Of a DNA stretch of 64,000 nucleotides, positions 8,971 to 17,991 are shown piece by piece (the first letter of the stretch is position 1; each line of letters begins with the position of its first letter). Source of the DNA: Moraxella atlantae NBRC 14588 (GTDB lineage: Bacteria; Pseudomonadota; Gammaproteobacteria; Pseudomonadales; Moraxellaceae); NCBI RefSeq assembly GCF_001591265.1, contig NZ_BCUL01000003.1, forward strand, positions 106,296 through 170,295. The letters run 5' to 3'. The notes under the pieces were generated by a model. That model searched no databases and had not been told where the DNA came from. It worked only from the letters and a program-made list of their open reading frames with translations. Both the position numbers and the translations under genes were made by a program.

Positions 8971-9453
8971 ATGCAGATCATTTTGTTAAGACACGGTGAC
9001 GCAGGCGCGTATACCCAGCCAGACAGTGAGCGCAATTTATCCGATTTAGGGCGCGCCCAAGCGCAGCAAACCGCCGACTGGCTAGCGCAACACTACCAGC
9101 CAACGCTGTTTATACACAGCCCCTACAATCGTGCCGCGCAAACGTGCGAGATTTTGCACCGCGCATTGACAAATGCTAAAGACGTGCCTGTGTGGGTCAA
9201 TGGCGACATCACGCCCGATGATGACGCCAAACAGGCGGTAGACTCATTAGCCGCGCAGCTTGAGCACGTTGATAACCTTGATGAGGCGTGTGTAGTGGTG
9301 GTATTTCATATGAATATTATTGCCAATGTGGCAGCGATTTTGACAGGTAATGAACCAAACGGCTTTAGCCTTGCTGAAGCGCGTGTGTTGCATACCGAAG
9401 TATTTGCGCCCGAGCTTGCCGAAGTGATCACGCGCTTTGTACCACAAGTTTAA
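8971..9453 (+). CDS. sixA: phosphohistidine phosphatase SixA
   Basis: A 160-residue histidine-phosphatase protein. RHG at residues 7-9 carries the catalytic His, HSPYNRAAQT is the second phosphate-binding block and FHMN carries the late His. SixA removes phosphate from histidine on phosphotransfer proteins. The ATG at 8971 fits the family N-terminus MQIILLRHG; an in-frame start further upstream would overlap gpsA by over 50 bp. A 7-bp perfect inverted repeat spans its stop (9452-9466). Confidence 0.9.
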   Translation: MQIILLRHGDAGAYTQPDSERNLSDLGRAQAQQTADWLAQHYQPTLFIHSPYNRAAQTCEILHRALTNAKDVPVWVNGDITPDDDAKQAVDSLAAQLEHVDNLDEACVVVVFHMNIIANVAAILTGNEPNGFSLAEARVLHTEVFAPELAEVITRFVPQV

Positions 9454-9495
9454 CGTGCTGCACGTTTGAATTAATCAGCTAGGAATGATGAGGCA

Positions 9496-10788
9496 GTGAT
9501 ACACGTTTGGCAACCCAACCTAAATGCGCCATTGCGCGTTTGGCAGGACACCACACAGACTTGGCAGGCGGTCGAAGGCTGGCAAGAAGTCGGCGCGTTG
9601 GCAGCATTACAAGATAACAAAAATCGTGGCAAGTCCGTGTGCTTGTATTTTGCTAGCGTGTATTTGTTGCAACTAGCGGTCGATCTCAACGCACAGCAAT
9701 TAAAAACCTTGGGCGAAAATGGACGGCGTTATTTATTTGAAGACAGTAGCATCGGCGGTGTGGATGATCTCATCATCAAAAGCCGCCCCCTTGCCCGCCC
9801 TGCCGACAAAGCCACGTCTGCCCCCAGCAAACCAGATACCAACGATATCGACGCGCAAGCATCCACCGCACAAACCCTGCTGTACGCACTGCACGATGCC
9901 GACCGTGAGGCTTGGATGGCGGCGGCGTCTTTGGCAGATATTCAGATCACCGCGTTATTGCCTGATTTTGTCTTATTGCCATCTGTGCCTAACACCAGTG
10001 GTGCAGCCGACGCGGCAGTTTGGTATCAAGATGCTGATACCCAACTTTTGACGTATACCCTGCCCCATGATGTGTTGCCAACAGGTATTGCGGTCAGTCA
10101 CTTGCCGTTAGCCTTAGCCAAACTCAATCCAAAACTGCTGTACGTTTGCGGTACGCCTGATCAAGTTACGCTCAGTGGGCTTGATCTTACCAATCAGCCA
10201 TTGGCAGAATTACCGCGTCCTGTGGCAGCACCATTGCGCCACGCGCTAAATTTTGCCCAAGCCACGCGTGAACATGGATTATCGGCGTATGGCAAAACTA
10301 TTGCCGCGTTGGCGGTGCTGGCATTGATCAGCAGCTTAACATTTGATGGTATGCGCTTGTGGTATTATCAAAAAGCGCAAAAGCGCGCGCAAGCCATGCT
10401 AACCACGCAATACCGTGATTGGTTTCCCAATGAGCGCCTCAATCCGCGCTTATCGGTGCAGCGACAACTGTCGGGCAAACTAATCGACACACAGGCTGCG
10501 TCGTCTGCAGGTGTCCTCGGTGTATTAAGCAGCATCACACCTATTTTACAACAAAATCAACTGGTCGCTGAGCAGTTAAGCTACCAAAATAACCACATTG
10601 AGCTGTTGTTGAACGCGCCTACCATGGATAACGTCAATCGTGCGGTGGCGGCATTATCGGCGCAAGGGATCAAAGCCAAACTTGGCAATGCCAGCAACGC
10701 GCCTGTATTTGTGCCCAATGATCTGCCAAGCAATCCGCCAAACGCCAATGCGCCCAACACGCGCGCAACGCTTGAGATTCAGCTGTGA
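9496..10788 (+). CDS. gspL: type II secretion system protein GspL
   Basis: A 430-residue bitopic inner-membrane component. A long cytoplasmic actin-like domain (residues 1-250), which recruits the GspE ATPase in known systems, is followed by a membrane segment near residues 262-282 and a periplasmic ferredoxin-like domain. The start is a GTG at 9496; the only nearby ATG frame closes at once. gspM follows after 30 bp. The linker at residues 95-120 is Pro/Ala/Asp-rich. No other gsp gene is in the window. Confidence 0.88.
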   Translation: MIHVWQPNLNAPLRVWQDTTQTWQAVEGWQEVGALAALQDNKNRGKSVCLYFASVYLLQLAVDLNAQQLKTLGENGRRYLFEDSSIGGVDDLIIKSRPLARPADKATSAPSKPDTNDIDAQASTAQTLLYALHDADREAWMAAASLADIQITALLPDFVLLPSVPNTSGAADAAVWYQDADTQLLTYTLPHDVLPTGIAVSHLPLALAKLNPKLLYVCGTPDQVTLSGLDLTNQPLAELPRPVAAPLRHALNFAQATREHGLSAYGKTIAALAVLALISSLTFDGMRLWYYQKAQKRAQAMLTTQYRDWFPNERLNPRLSVQRQLSGKLIDTQAASSAGVLGVLSSITPILQQNQLVAEQLSYQNNHIELLLNAPTMDNVNRAVAALSAQGIKAKLGNASNAPVFVPNDLPSNPPNANAPNTRATLEIQL

Positions 10789-10818
10789 CCTATCCTTTAT
10801 TTTGGTTTCATTTGCCTT

Positions 10819-11349
10819 ATGCCCGCCATGCCCTCTAAGTTTTCGTTTCGCCCCTCGTTTGCCTCATTCAATCCACTGGGTGCCACATTGCAGCGCACCA
10901 CTGCACCGCTGCGCCAACGCTACAGCCAGCTGGCACCGCGTGATCAAATCGCCTTGGCGGTGCTAACGGTTTTTTTATTGGTTTTGGCAATTGGTTTGGG
11001 CGGCTGGACGCTACACCAACGCGCTGATGCACGCGAGGCGGCATACAATGCCACACTCAACGATGTATTTTGGTTGCGCAGCCAAGCAGGCAATATCAAC
11101 GCCAACCAAAGCAGCGCACAAGACCCACAAACAGCGGTGCAAGAGGTACTATCGGGCGCAGGCATTGATGGACAAATCGCAGCGAATGCTGATGGGGTCG
11201 AGGTGGCATTTAGTCATGCCCAAGCATCCGTGATCAACAATGTGCTCAATCAGTTGGTGCAGCGCGGACTTGTGATTGAGCGTTTGCAAATCAGCCAAAC
11301 CGCGCCCGATGGGTTGCGTGTACAAGCCTTGTTTAAGCAAGGGCATTGA
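10819..11349 (+). CDS. gspM: type II secretion system protein GspM
   Basis: A 176-residue bitopic protein. A basic cytoplasmic tail, one membrane segment (residues 44-64), a short coiled-coil-like part and a periplasmic domain ending LQISQTAPDGLRVQALFK are typical of GspM, which pairs with GspL in the inner-membrane platform. The ATG at 10819 is used; a second at 10828 is possible. Its stop codon directly abuts the IS200/IS605-type remnant. Confidence 0.87.
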   Translation: MPAMPSKFSFRPSFASFNPLGATLQRTTAPLRQRYSQLAPRDQIALAVLTVFLLVLAIGLGGWTLHQRADAREAAYNATLNDVFWLRSQAGNINANQSSAQDPQTAVQEVLSGAGIDGQIAANADGVEVAFSHAQASVINNVLNQLVQRGLVIERLQISQTAPDGLRVQALFKQGH

Positions 11350-11350
11350 C

Positions 11351-11440
11351 TTCCTCCCCTCCCTAAAGTGAGGGGATTGCTACTGCTAGCCGGTCAGGCC
11401 CGACCGCAAGAATATTCTTACTAGCAATAAAGTCGCGATT
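11351..11440 (-). mobile_element. remnant of an IS200/IS605-family right end with the TnpB C-terminus
   Basis: On the minus strand about 25 codons read ...DFIASKNILAVG...LAVAIPSL and stop at a TAG (11363-11365). ASKNILAVG is the typical last block of TnpB. Downstream the stem CCCCTC/GAGGGG (11356-11361 with 11370-11375) resembles the subterminal hairpin of IS605-family right ends. Two further inverted repeats lie inside (CGGTC/GACCG, 11391-11406; AAGAATATTCTT, 11408-11419), as in the guide-RNA scaffold these ends encode. No transposase or left end is present. The remnant fills the gap between two convergent stop codons. Confidence 0.75.
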
Positions 11441-12194
11441 AACGCTGTACCCACTGGCGGATTTTTTCGCGTTCTGCAGGCGTGGCTTTCAGCCATAAGT
11501 TCATGAACTGATCGAGCGTGTCCATATTTACATTGGCGTTCACATTTGTGCTGGTGGTGGCAGTGGCATTGCTTGTTACCGCAACACCATTGGTCGCCGC
11601 TGGGTTTGCTTGGGGGGCTAGCGCAGGAATGCTACTGCCCGATTTGCCTTCTAGCGCGTTGATGGTTTGTTGATTGGACTCGACCGCGTTGCTATGCCCA
11701 CCAAAAATTCCGCCCAATGCCGAGCCTAGACCGCTAAAAATGCCGCCATCGCTGCTGCCTTGCGCCTGTTGGCTGGCAATGGTTTGGCTGTTACTATCCA
11801 CTAAGGCAAGTGTTGGTTTTTTGGCGTAGTCTTTGGCACGTCTATAGGCTTCAGGCTGATTTGCCATCACCAATGTGTACGTACGGTTGTCTTGCAGCTC
11901 AACGGGGATGCTGATGTTATCCGAGCGCAAAATATCATGCTCATCACCGCGTAGATCATACAGACGCTGGTATTTGGCAGTGATCACATGCTGACCAGGT
12001 TCTAGCGTAAATGTGCGCACAGGGTCGCGAAACATACTGGTTTTGACCTCTTGCCCGTTGATTGCAGTGACCACAACATTGTCACCCACGTTGAGAGTAA
12101 CTTGGGCGAACGCAGGTATGCTGGTTGCTGCCACTGCGGCTAAGGCGACGGGCGCAAGCGCACGCAAGGTGTTTAGCACGGTTTTGACGCTCAT
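11439..12194 (-). CDS. DUF2057 family exported protein
   Basis: A 251-residue protein with a signal peptide (residues 1-30, cleavage after AFA). The N-terminal half (VTLNVGDNVVVTAINGQEV, FTLEPGQHVITAKYQRLYDL, VELQDNRTYTLVM) matches DUF2057/YccT-like periplasmic proteins. A Gly-rich linker (GGIFSGLGSALGGIFGG) and a Thr/Asn/Ala-rich segment lead to an amphipathic tail, LDQFMNLWLKATPAEREKIRQWV, shared with many DUF2057 members. The function is unknown. The stop codon overlaps the edge of the IS remnant, so the extreme C-terminus could have been set by that insertion. Confidence 0.82.
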   Translation of the reverse strand: MSVKTVLNTLRALAPVALAAVAATSIPAFAQVTLNVGDNVVVTAINGQEVKTSMFRDPVRTFTLEPGQHVITAKYQRLYDLRGDEHDILRSDNISIPVELQDNRTYTLVMANQPEAYRRAKDYAKKPTLALVDSNSQTIASQQAQGSSDGGIFSGLGSALGGIFGGHSNAVESNQQTINALEGKSGSSIPALAPQANPAATNGVAVTSNATATTSTNVNANVNMDTLDQFMNLWLKATPAEREKIRQWVQR

Positions 12195-12313
12195 AAAACT
12201 TCCTTTATATCAGATAAATCGGGCTGATTGGGTTGAATAAAACTTGGTTTACGGGTGTAATTGATTGTTTAAACACGTAAAATTGTTATTGTTGTCAAAC
12301 AGCTAAATCTTAT

Positions 12314-13117
12314 TTAAAAATCTAACCAATCTTGCTGCCTGTCGCTGGCAAGCGTATCATCATCGGATGTCAAATCGCGCAATTCATCTAGCAACGTACG
12401 TTCATCAATCAGCTTGATTGCCGCTTGCACTTTGGCTTTGGTGACATGCGCGCGCTCAAGGTTGGTAAACATCGGCTGCACAGCGGTCAATACCTCAAGC
12501 ATCGCTCCAATGCGCTTTGGGCCTTCATCAAGCAGATAATCAGTAATGCGCGGGTCAAATTGCCAGTTGCGCCGCTTGAGCACCGCCTGTAAAATCAGCG
12601 CGCGGTCACTGCGGTCACTGCCTGTTGGTAATGCCACCAACAGCGACTTTGCCAAGCGCGATTTTAAATCTTGTAGACCAAAATCAAGCTGTCCGAATGG
12701 CTTGCGACTGGCAAACGCCAACAGCACTTGCGCATCTTGGCTGCGTTCACGGCTACGGTTGATCAGATGAAAAATCGCCTCTTGCCAACCTGCATGCCCC
12801 TCGATCGCGTCAATATCATCAATGGCAATCATGTCCATATGTTCAAGCCCACCCACCACTTGTGGATCAAGCCCGACCAGCTCACGCATGGACAGATAAA
12901 TCACCGAACTGCCCAACTCGCGGAATGACTCCCCAATCGCTGCCAACAGATGGGACTTGCCCGTATCTGCCTCACCTTGCAAATACAGCTGATTGACCAA
13001 GCCGACATGCGCTTGCCGTACCGCATCAATGACAGTCAGCCACCCAGGCCCAGCAAAATCGCTCAAACTTGCGTCTTGCTTGATGTATAAGTCTAGGCTA
13101 AGCTGGCGCTGCGTCAT
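12314..13117 (-). CDS. hda: DnaA regulatory inactivator Hda
   Basis: A 267-residue AAA+ protein related to DnaA domain III. QLSLD at residues 5-9 is the beta-clamp-binding motif by which Hda attaches to the DNA-loaded sliding clamp. A P-loop GEADTGKS (48-55) and Walker B MIAIDDID follow. Hda with the clamp promotes hydrolysis of DnaA-ATP after initiation. There is no C-terminal DNA-binding domain, which separates it from DnaA. A TATAAT on the minus strand at 13193-13198, 76 bp upstream, is a plausible -10. Confidence 0.93.
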   Translation of the reverse strand: MTQRQLSLDLYIKQDASLSDFAGPGWLTVIDAVRQAHVGLVNQLYLQGEADTGKSHLLAAIGESFRELGSSVIYLSMRELVGLDPQVVGGLEHMDMIAIDDIDAIEGHAGWQEAIFHLINRSRERSQDAQVLLAFASRKPFGQLDFGLQDLKSRLAKSLLVALPTGSDRSDRALILQAVLKRRNWQFDPRITDYLLDEGPKRIGAMLEVLTAVQPMFTNLERAHVTKAKVQAAIKLIDERTLLDELRDLTSDDDTLASDRQQDWLDF

Positions 13118-13192
13118 TGATGGTGATTGTCCTTTACCAAACGCATGATTTAAACATTTTTATGATGGACAGGGCGTTGGCAATTTGCGGTT

Positions 13193-13198
13193 ATTATA
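13193..13198 (-). promoter_or_regulatory. candidate -10 element for hda
   Basis: TATAAT on the minus strand about 76 bp before the hda ATG. No good -35 hexamer is seen at 16-18 bp, so the call rests on the -10 alone. Confidence 0.4.
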
Positions 13199-13389
13199 CC
13201 AATTTTGGCAAGCAAAGATAGCATGGCTAGGCGTGGGTGTGCAAATTTTTGTCACATACAGTCGCTAGATATTTTACAGCATATCAGAATTTGCCCCCAC
13301 TTTATTGCTCCAGCTTGTCAATGAGCCCATCTTGCCAGTGCCAACAAACTTGCGTATGATACGTCTAACATTTTGACAAATAAACCATT

Positions 13390-14310
13390 ATGCGATCTGA
13401 TTTGCCACACAAGTTTTTAGCTTCCCAATGTTTGGGTATATTGACCGTCGCGCTTGCTGCTTTGGTAGGCTGTGATCGCTTGCCTGCGCCCAATCCTGCC
13501 AACAACAGCGCATCTAACGTTACGCATATTACGCGCGATACCACGCCAACCGCGAGCACAACCGCTGCACCTGCGCCACAAGACGGCGATGTCATCGTTG
13601 CCGATATGCCTGCCACAATGCCGCCTGCGGTGGTGGGTCTAAAAAAAGCCGACTTTCCTGTGTATTTGGCAGGTGTGCCTAGCTTGCTACACCCCATCGT
13701 GCCGTCTGTACCTGCCCAAAGCGCGTATCCTAACGCCAAACGCGGCGATGCCACGCCTGTCAATTATTTTCAGCAAACCGCGCCTTATACTTTTAGCGTG
13801 AATGTTTATAATTTGGTGTTTGAAAATATCAAAACTCGCAGTGCTAAGCGGTTGTTTGTACAGGACAATTATTTGATCAAATCGGTATTTTATCCGTATG
13901 TTGATTTGGCAAAAACCCCCAACGACGCGCCTGCTAATGCTGCAACTGCAGATAGCACCATGACGCCGACCGATAAAAAACTACTCGGGCATTTTATTTA
14001 TGAAGTTAAAGAGCTGCCTGATGACAATGACAGCAAAACCAATATCGATGACCAGCTGTCGCTGTATATGAGCGATGATACGGGCAATCACTTGACCAAG
14101 CTACACCCGATTAACCAGTATGTCAAAACCACGTATTGGTTGCCTGAGGTTGAGCGGTTTTACTTCACCACCCAAGCCGACACCAACGGCGATGGGCTAA
14201 TTAATGAAAATGATCACATTTATAACTATGTCATTGATTTTGCTACCACACGTGACGCGGTCAATGGCTACCGTGCACCCACGGTCGTAGCGTACAACTA
14301 CAATCCTTGA
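13390..14310 (+). CDS. lipoprotein with an EF-hand-like calcium loop, function unknown
   Basis: A 306-residue protein with a signal peptide and lipobox LVGC (Cys28), then about 60 residues rich in Ala/Thr/Pro that look like a flexible tether. The globular part has conserved-looking blocks FSVNVYNLVFENI, LGHFIYEVKELPDDND and TTYWLPEVERFYFTTQADTN. Residues 264-275 (DTNGDGLINEND) fit an EF-hand/dockerin-type loop with Asp/Asn at positions 1, 3, 5 and 12. I do not recognise the family. It is a single gene convergent with etfA. Confidence 0.75.
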   Translation: MRSDLPHKFLASQCLGILTVALAALVGCDRLPAPNPANNSASNVTHITRDTTPTASTTAAPAPQDGDVIVADMPATMPPAVVGLKKADFPVYLAGVPSLLHPIVPSVPAQSAYPNAKRGDATPVNYFQQTAPYTFSVNVYNLVFENIKTRSAKRLFVQDNYLIKSVFYPYVDLAKTPNDAPANAATADSTMTPTDKKLLGHFIYEVKELPDDNDSKTNIDDQLSLYMSDDTGNHLTKLHPINQYVKTTYWLPEVERFYFTTQADTNGDGLINENDHIYNYVIDFATTRDAVNGYRAPTVVAYNYNP

Positions 14311-14512
14311 CATATGACACACTCCTCCGCCAAACCTAGCGTCTAAATTTAGCGTCTAAACCTAGCGGCCGTGGTGGAGAATCTTTGCGACCCATAGCCG
14401 CTCAATCAAGGTTGGGTTGCTACCTTTCACCAGTACACTTACACTGATAAGTGTTGCACTAGAAAAACGCTTTACGCCGTAGAGAATGACGCACGATCAG
14501 CTAAATTGTCAA

Positions 14513-14546
14513 TAAAAAAAATCCCGTCATGGTGACGAGATTTTTG
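14513..14546 (-). terminator. rho-independent terminator after etfBA
   Basis: On the minus strand AAAATCTCGTCA and TGACGGGATTTT form a stem with one mismatch around a CCA loop, followed by a long T-run. It lies 27 bp past the etfA stop. The opposite strand also carries TTTTT, so it can terminate the convergent lipoprotein gene. Confidence 0.88.
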
Positions 14547-14572
14547 TTAGTCGGCTACTGGCAAATTGGCAA

Positions 14573-15505
14573 TTACAATTTGCTGGTCAATTCTGGCAAT
14601 ACAGTGAAGATATCGCCTTCTAAGAAATAATCCGCCACTTGTGCGATGGGTGCTTCGGGGTCGTTGTTGATTGCCACGATGACTTTAGAGTCTTTCATCC
14701 CTGCTAAGTGCTGAATTGCGCCTGAGATACCTGCCGCGATATACAAGCTTGGCGCAACGATTTTACCAGTTTGTCCAACTTGCAGATCGTTTGGTACATA
14801 GCCTGCATCGACAGCTGCACGTGATGCGCCCATTGCCGCGCCCAATTTATCTACCAATGGCTCAAGGTATTTGGTAAAGTTTTCACCGCTACCCAGCGCA
14901 CGTCCACCCGATACCACGATCTCGGCAGAGGTCAATTCTGGGCGATCAGATTTTGCCAACTCTTCGCCAACAAAGCTTGATTTGCCTACATCGCCGCCTG
15001 CGCTGATTTCTTCAATTTGTGCCGAACCACCTTGCGCTGCTGCCGCGTCAAACGCTGTGGCGCGCACGGTGATGACTTTTTTGGCTTCAGTGTCTTTGAC
15101 AGTGGCGATGGCGTTACCTGCATAAATTGGACGCTCAAAGGTTTCGGCATCAATCACCGCGGTGATGTCTGATACCATATTGACATCTAGCAGGGCTGCC
15201 ACGCGTGGCATGAAGTTTTTGCCTGTGGTCGTAGCAGGTGCAATGATATGGCTATAATCCCCTGCCAATGATACAACCAATGCAGCAACGTTTTCGGCAA
15301 GTTGATTTTCAAACGCGGGTTTTGAGGCGCACAACACGCGGCTGACACCTGCCACTTGGCTGGCTTGCTGGGCAACGTCTTGGCAACCGCTGCCTGCCAC
15401 CAATACTGTGATATCACCGCCGATTTTACTTGCGGCGGTAACCGCGCTTAGTGTGGCTTTTTTTAGCTCTTTATTGTCGTGCTCGGCATAGACTAAAATG
15501 CTCAT
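14573..15505 (-). CDS. etfA: electron transfer flavoprotein alpha subunit
   Basis: A 310-residue FAD-binding subunit of ETF, the soluble carrier that takes electrons from acyl-CoA and other dehydrogenases to ETF-ubiquinone oxidoreductase. The C-terminal block [20 protein letters not shown] plus IVAINND is the ETF-alpha signature; [10 protein letters not shown] precedes it. The start is the ATG at 15505 ([10 protein letters not shown]) with AAGGA eight bases upstream; an upstream in-frame codon adds eight residues and lacks support. It lies 65 bp after etfB on the same strand. Confidence 0.95.
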   Translation of the reverse strand: MSILVYAEHDNKELKKATLSAVTAASKIGGDITVLVAGSGCQDVAQQASQVAGVSRVLCASKPAFENQLAENVAALVVSLAGDYSHIIAPATTTGKNFMPRVAALLDVNMVSDITAVIDAETFERPIYAGNAIATVKDTEAKKVITVRATAFDAAAAQGGSAQIEEISAGGDVGKSSFVGEELAKSDRPELTSAEIVVSGGRALGSGENFTKYLEPLVDKLGAAMGASRAAVDAGYVPNDLQVGQTGKIVAPSLYIAAGISGAIQHLAGMKDSKVIVAINNDPEAPIAQVADYFLEGDIFTVLPELTSKL

Positions 15506-15570
15506 GTTGAAATCCTTTTTAAGTGTCAAATCTTCAAATAATGGGTCAATAGTTAGCGATTTGTTGCTAA

Positions 15571-16320
15571 TTAGATCACCTTGGCTTCATTTTTTAGCTT
15601 GTCAATCAACTCATCCACTGAATTGACTTTTACGCCTGCTTGACGCTCGGCAGGTGGGGTGACTTTAACCACTTGGATATTCGCGTCAGTGCTCACGCCA
15701 TAATCGGCAGGTGTTTTTTCATCCAATGGTTTTTTCTTGGCCTTCATGATGTTTGGTAGCTTGATAAAGCGTGGCGCATTCAAGCGCAAGTCCGTGGTAA
15801 TCACTGCAGGCAACGGCAAGTCAACGGTTTGTAAGCCGCCATCAATCTCACGGGTAACGGTTGCTTTGCCATTGGCAATTTGTACTTTAGAAGCAAATGT
15901 TGCTTGCCCCACGTCTAGCAATGCCGCCAACATTTGACCTGTTTGGTTGTTGTCGTCATCGATGGCTTGTTTACCCAAAATCACCACGTCGGCATTTTCT
16001 TGCTCAGTAATGGCTTTTAGGATTTTTGCCACTTGTAGGGGACGTACGGTGTCGTTGGTTTCGACCAAAATACCACGGTCTGCACCCATTGCTAGCGCGC
16101 TGCGGATTTGCTCTTGCGCTTCTTTGGGCCCGATTGATACCACCACGATTTCGCTAATCACGCCTGCTTCTTGCAAGCGCACCGCTTCTTCAACGGCGAT
16201 TTCGTCAAATGGGTTCATGGACATTTTGACGTTGGTTAGCTCAACACCTGATTGGTCAGCTTTGACACGAACTTTAACGTTATAATCCACAACACGCTTC
16301 ACGGCGACTAATGCTTTCAT
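15571..16320 (-). CDS. etfB: electron transfer flavoprotein beta subunit
   Basis: A 249-residue partner of EtfA that binds [23 protein letters not shown] is the standard N-terminus, [19 protein letters not shown] the conserved block, and [19 protein letters not shown] and [13 protein letters not shown] complete the family pattern. AGAGGA precedes the ATG. etfB and etfA form an operon ending at the terminator near 14530. Confidence 0.96.
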   Translation of the reverse strand: MKALVAVKRVVDYNVKVRVKADQSGVELTNVKMSMNPFDEIAVEEAVRLQEAGVISEIVVVSIGPKEAQEQIRSALAMGADRGILVETNDTVRPLQVAKILKAITEQENADVVILGKQAIDDDNNQTGQMLAALLDVGQATFASKVQIANGKATVTREIDGGLQTVDLPLPAVITTDLRLNAPRFIKLPNIMKAKKKPLDEKTPADYGVSTDANIQVVKVTPPAERQAGVKVNSVDELIDKLKNEAKVI

Positions 16321-16746
16321 AGCTTCCTCTTGCTTTTGCCTAACTTATGATTAAAAAAACCAAACTTACACAAGGTTTTTGGTGATTAAATAAAACATTT
16401 ACGCACGCATGCCTTGATTTTACACAAGTTACTTGCTGATGTACAAGTTGAACGTACGTTTAGATTGCCCATCACGCGCACTAGGCTTATTTTATGTGTC
16501 CTTTTGTATGGCATAAAATAAGCGTGTCGCCACACCATCTTACCTGTGGCAGCGCGAGGTGGACTGATCGGTAAAATAACTCAGCCGCCTTATGTTGCGC
16601 TAACTGACACGACAAATCAAGGCTTGACGGTGAATTATAAGTCATGGTTTTGTTAAAGTTTTGCAGGTTTCATGCCGTAAAATAACTTGACAAGCGCATT
16701 TTATGGTTCAATCAGTGGTGATTTGGGCATAATTTATCCACTGCAA
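16321..16746. other. 426-bp gap between hemW and etfB containing a 12-bp inverted repeat
   Basis: No coding region is convincing here. GCTTATTTTATG (16485-16496) pairs perfectly with CATAAAATAAGC (16512-16523) across a 15-nt spacer. No T-run follows on either strand, so a protein-binding site or RNA hairpin is likelier than a terminator. It lies 165 bp upstream of the etfB start, so the etfBA promoter should also be in this gap. No unambiguous -35/-10 pair was found. Confidence 0.5.
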
Positions 16747-17979
16747 TCAAGCAGTTTGAGGATTAGCAGTTTGAAGATTAGCAGTTTCGGGCAAAAATTC
16801 ACCCAACACACGGTTTAAAAATAAAAACCCTGTGTCGGTGCAGCGAATGCGTGCGCGGTCATCAGCCATCAAGCCTTGCGCGATCAAACGCGCCAGTGTC
16901 GGTGCGATGGTATCAAACGCCAATCCTGTACGCGCTTGCCACAAATCACGCGGTACGCCGTTTTTGAGGCGCAAGGCATTGAGCATAAATTCAAACGCCA
17001 GTGCGTTCTCGTCAATGCGCTGCCAACCAACCTTGCCTTGGGTACCGTGTGGCGTCAGATAGTCTTTGGGCAGACGGGTTTTACTGAAGCGAAAAATACC
17101 GTCAGGTGTGGTGATTTTGGCATGTGCACCTGCCCCAATCGCCAAATAATCACCAAATTGCCAGTAATTGAGGTTGTGGCGGCATTGTTGGTCTGATGTT
17201 TGCGCCCATGCCGACACTTCATACTGCATCAGACCATGGGCTTGCAACAACACCGCACCCTGCTCGCCAATCTCGTCTAATGCGTCATCATCGGGCAAGG
17301 TTGGCGGTGTGCGATAAAACACGGTGTTGGGCTCGATGGTTAGCTGATACCATGATATATGCGGCACACGCAAATCAAAAGCTTGCTGCAAATCCGCCAA
17401 CGCATCGGCAAGCGTCTGCTGCGGCAAGCCGTGCATAAGGTCAATATTTAAACGGCTAAATCCAGCATCTTGGGCGGCTTTGACGGCGGCTATTGCTTGC
17501 ACACGGCTATGAATGCGCCCCAAAGCTTGCAGCTTGTCGGAGGCAAAACTTTGCACCCCCAACGATAGCCGATTGATACCTAAATTTAGATACTCAGCAA
17601 ACGGCGCGTGCTCAACGGTAGCAGGGTTGGCTTCTAGCGTGATTTCGCAGTCATCGCTGAGCCGCAGCCGCTTGGCAATGCCGTCAAACAGCCGCGCGTA
17701 GGCAGCAATGGGCATCAAAGATGGCGTGCCACCGCCAATAAAAATCGAGCTAACCACACGCCCCTGCACCCATGGCAACTGGCTGTCCAGATCCTGCAGC
17801 AGCGCGTCGGCATACGCGGCAAAGTCCGCCTGACCATTTAGGGTATGTGAGTTAAAATCGCAATACGGGCATTTTTTGACGCACCACGGCACATGAATGT
17901 ACAACGCCAGTGGTACGTTGGCAGATTGTAACACCACAGGATTTAAAATGCTAGAATGAGGTGAGGTCGTATTCGGCAC
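16747..17979 (-). CDS. hemW: radical SAM protein HemW
   Basis: A 410-residue radical SAM protein related to oxygen-independent coproporphyrinogen oxidase. CVKKCPYC (Cys33, 37, 40) binds the 4Fe-4S cluster; FIGGGTPSL and DLMHGLPQQT are family motifs. It has the single CxxxCxxC of HemW rather than the extended N-terminus of HemN, and HemW is thought to act in heme delivery. The last residues (TANLQTANPQTA) come from a 15-bp sequence duplicated in tandem at the stop codon. The DUF1543 gene ends 12 bp upstream on the same strand. Confidence 0.92.
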   Translation of the reverse strand: MPNTTSPHSSILNPVVLQSANVPLALYIHVPWCVKKCPYCDFNSHTLNGQADFAAYADALLQDLDSQLPWVQGRVVSSIFIGGGTPSLMPIAAYARLFDGIAKRLRLSDDCEITLEANPATVEHAPFAEYLNLGINRLSLGVQSFASDKLQALGRIHSRVQAIAAVKAAQDAGFSRLNIDLMHGLPQQTLADALADLQQAFDLRVPHISWYQLTIEPNTVFYRTPPTLPDDDALDEIGEQGAVLLQAHGLMQYEVSAWAQTSDQQCRHNLNYWQFGDYLAIGAGAHAKITTPDGIFRFSKTRLPKDYLTPHGTQGKVGWQRIDENALAFEFMLNALRLKNGVPRDLWQARTGLAFDTIAPTLARLIAQGLMADDRARIRCTDTGFLFLNRVLGEFLPETANLQTANPQTA

Positions 17980-17991
17980 AGCAGCAATGTC

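Noticed and set aside
9452..9466. Terminator after sixA
   Set aside because: The perfect inverted repeat has a one-base centre and no T-run, so it cannot be called a terminator.
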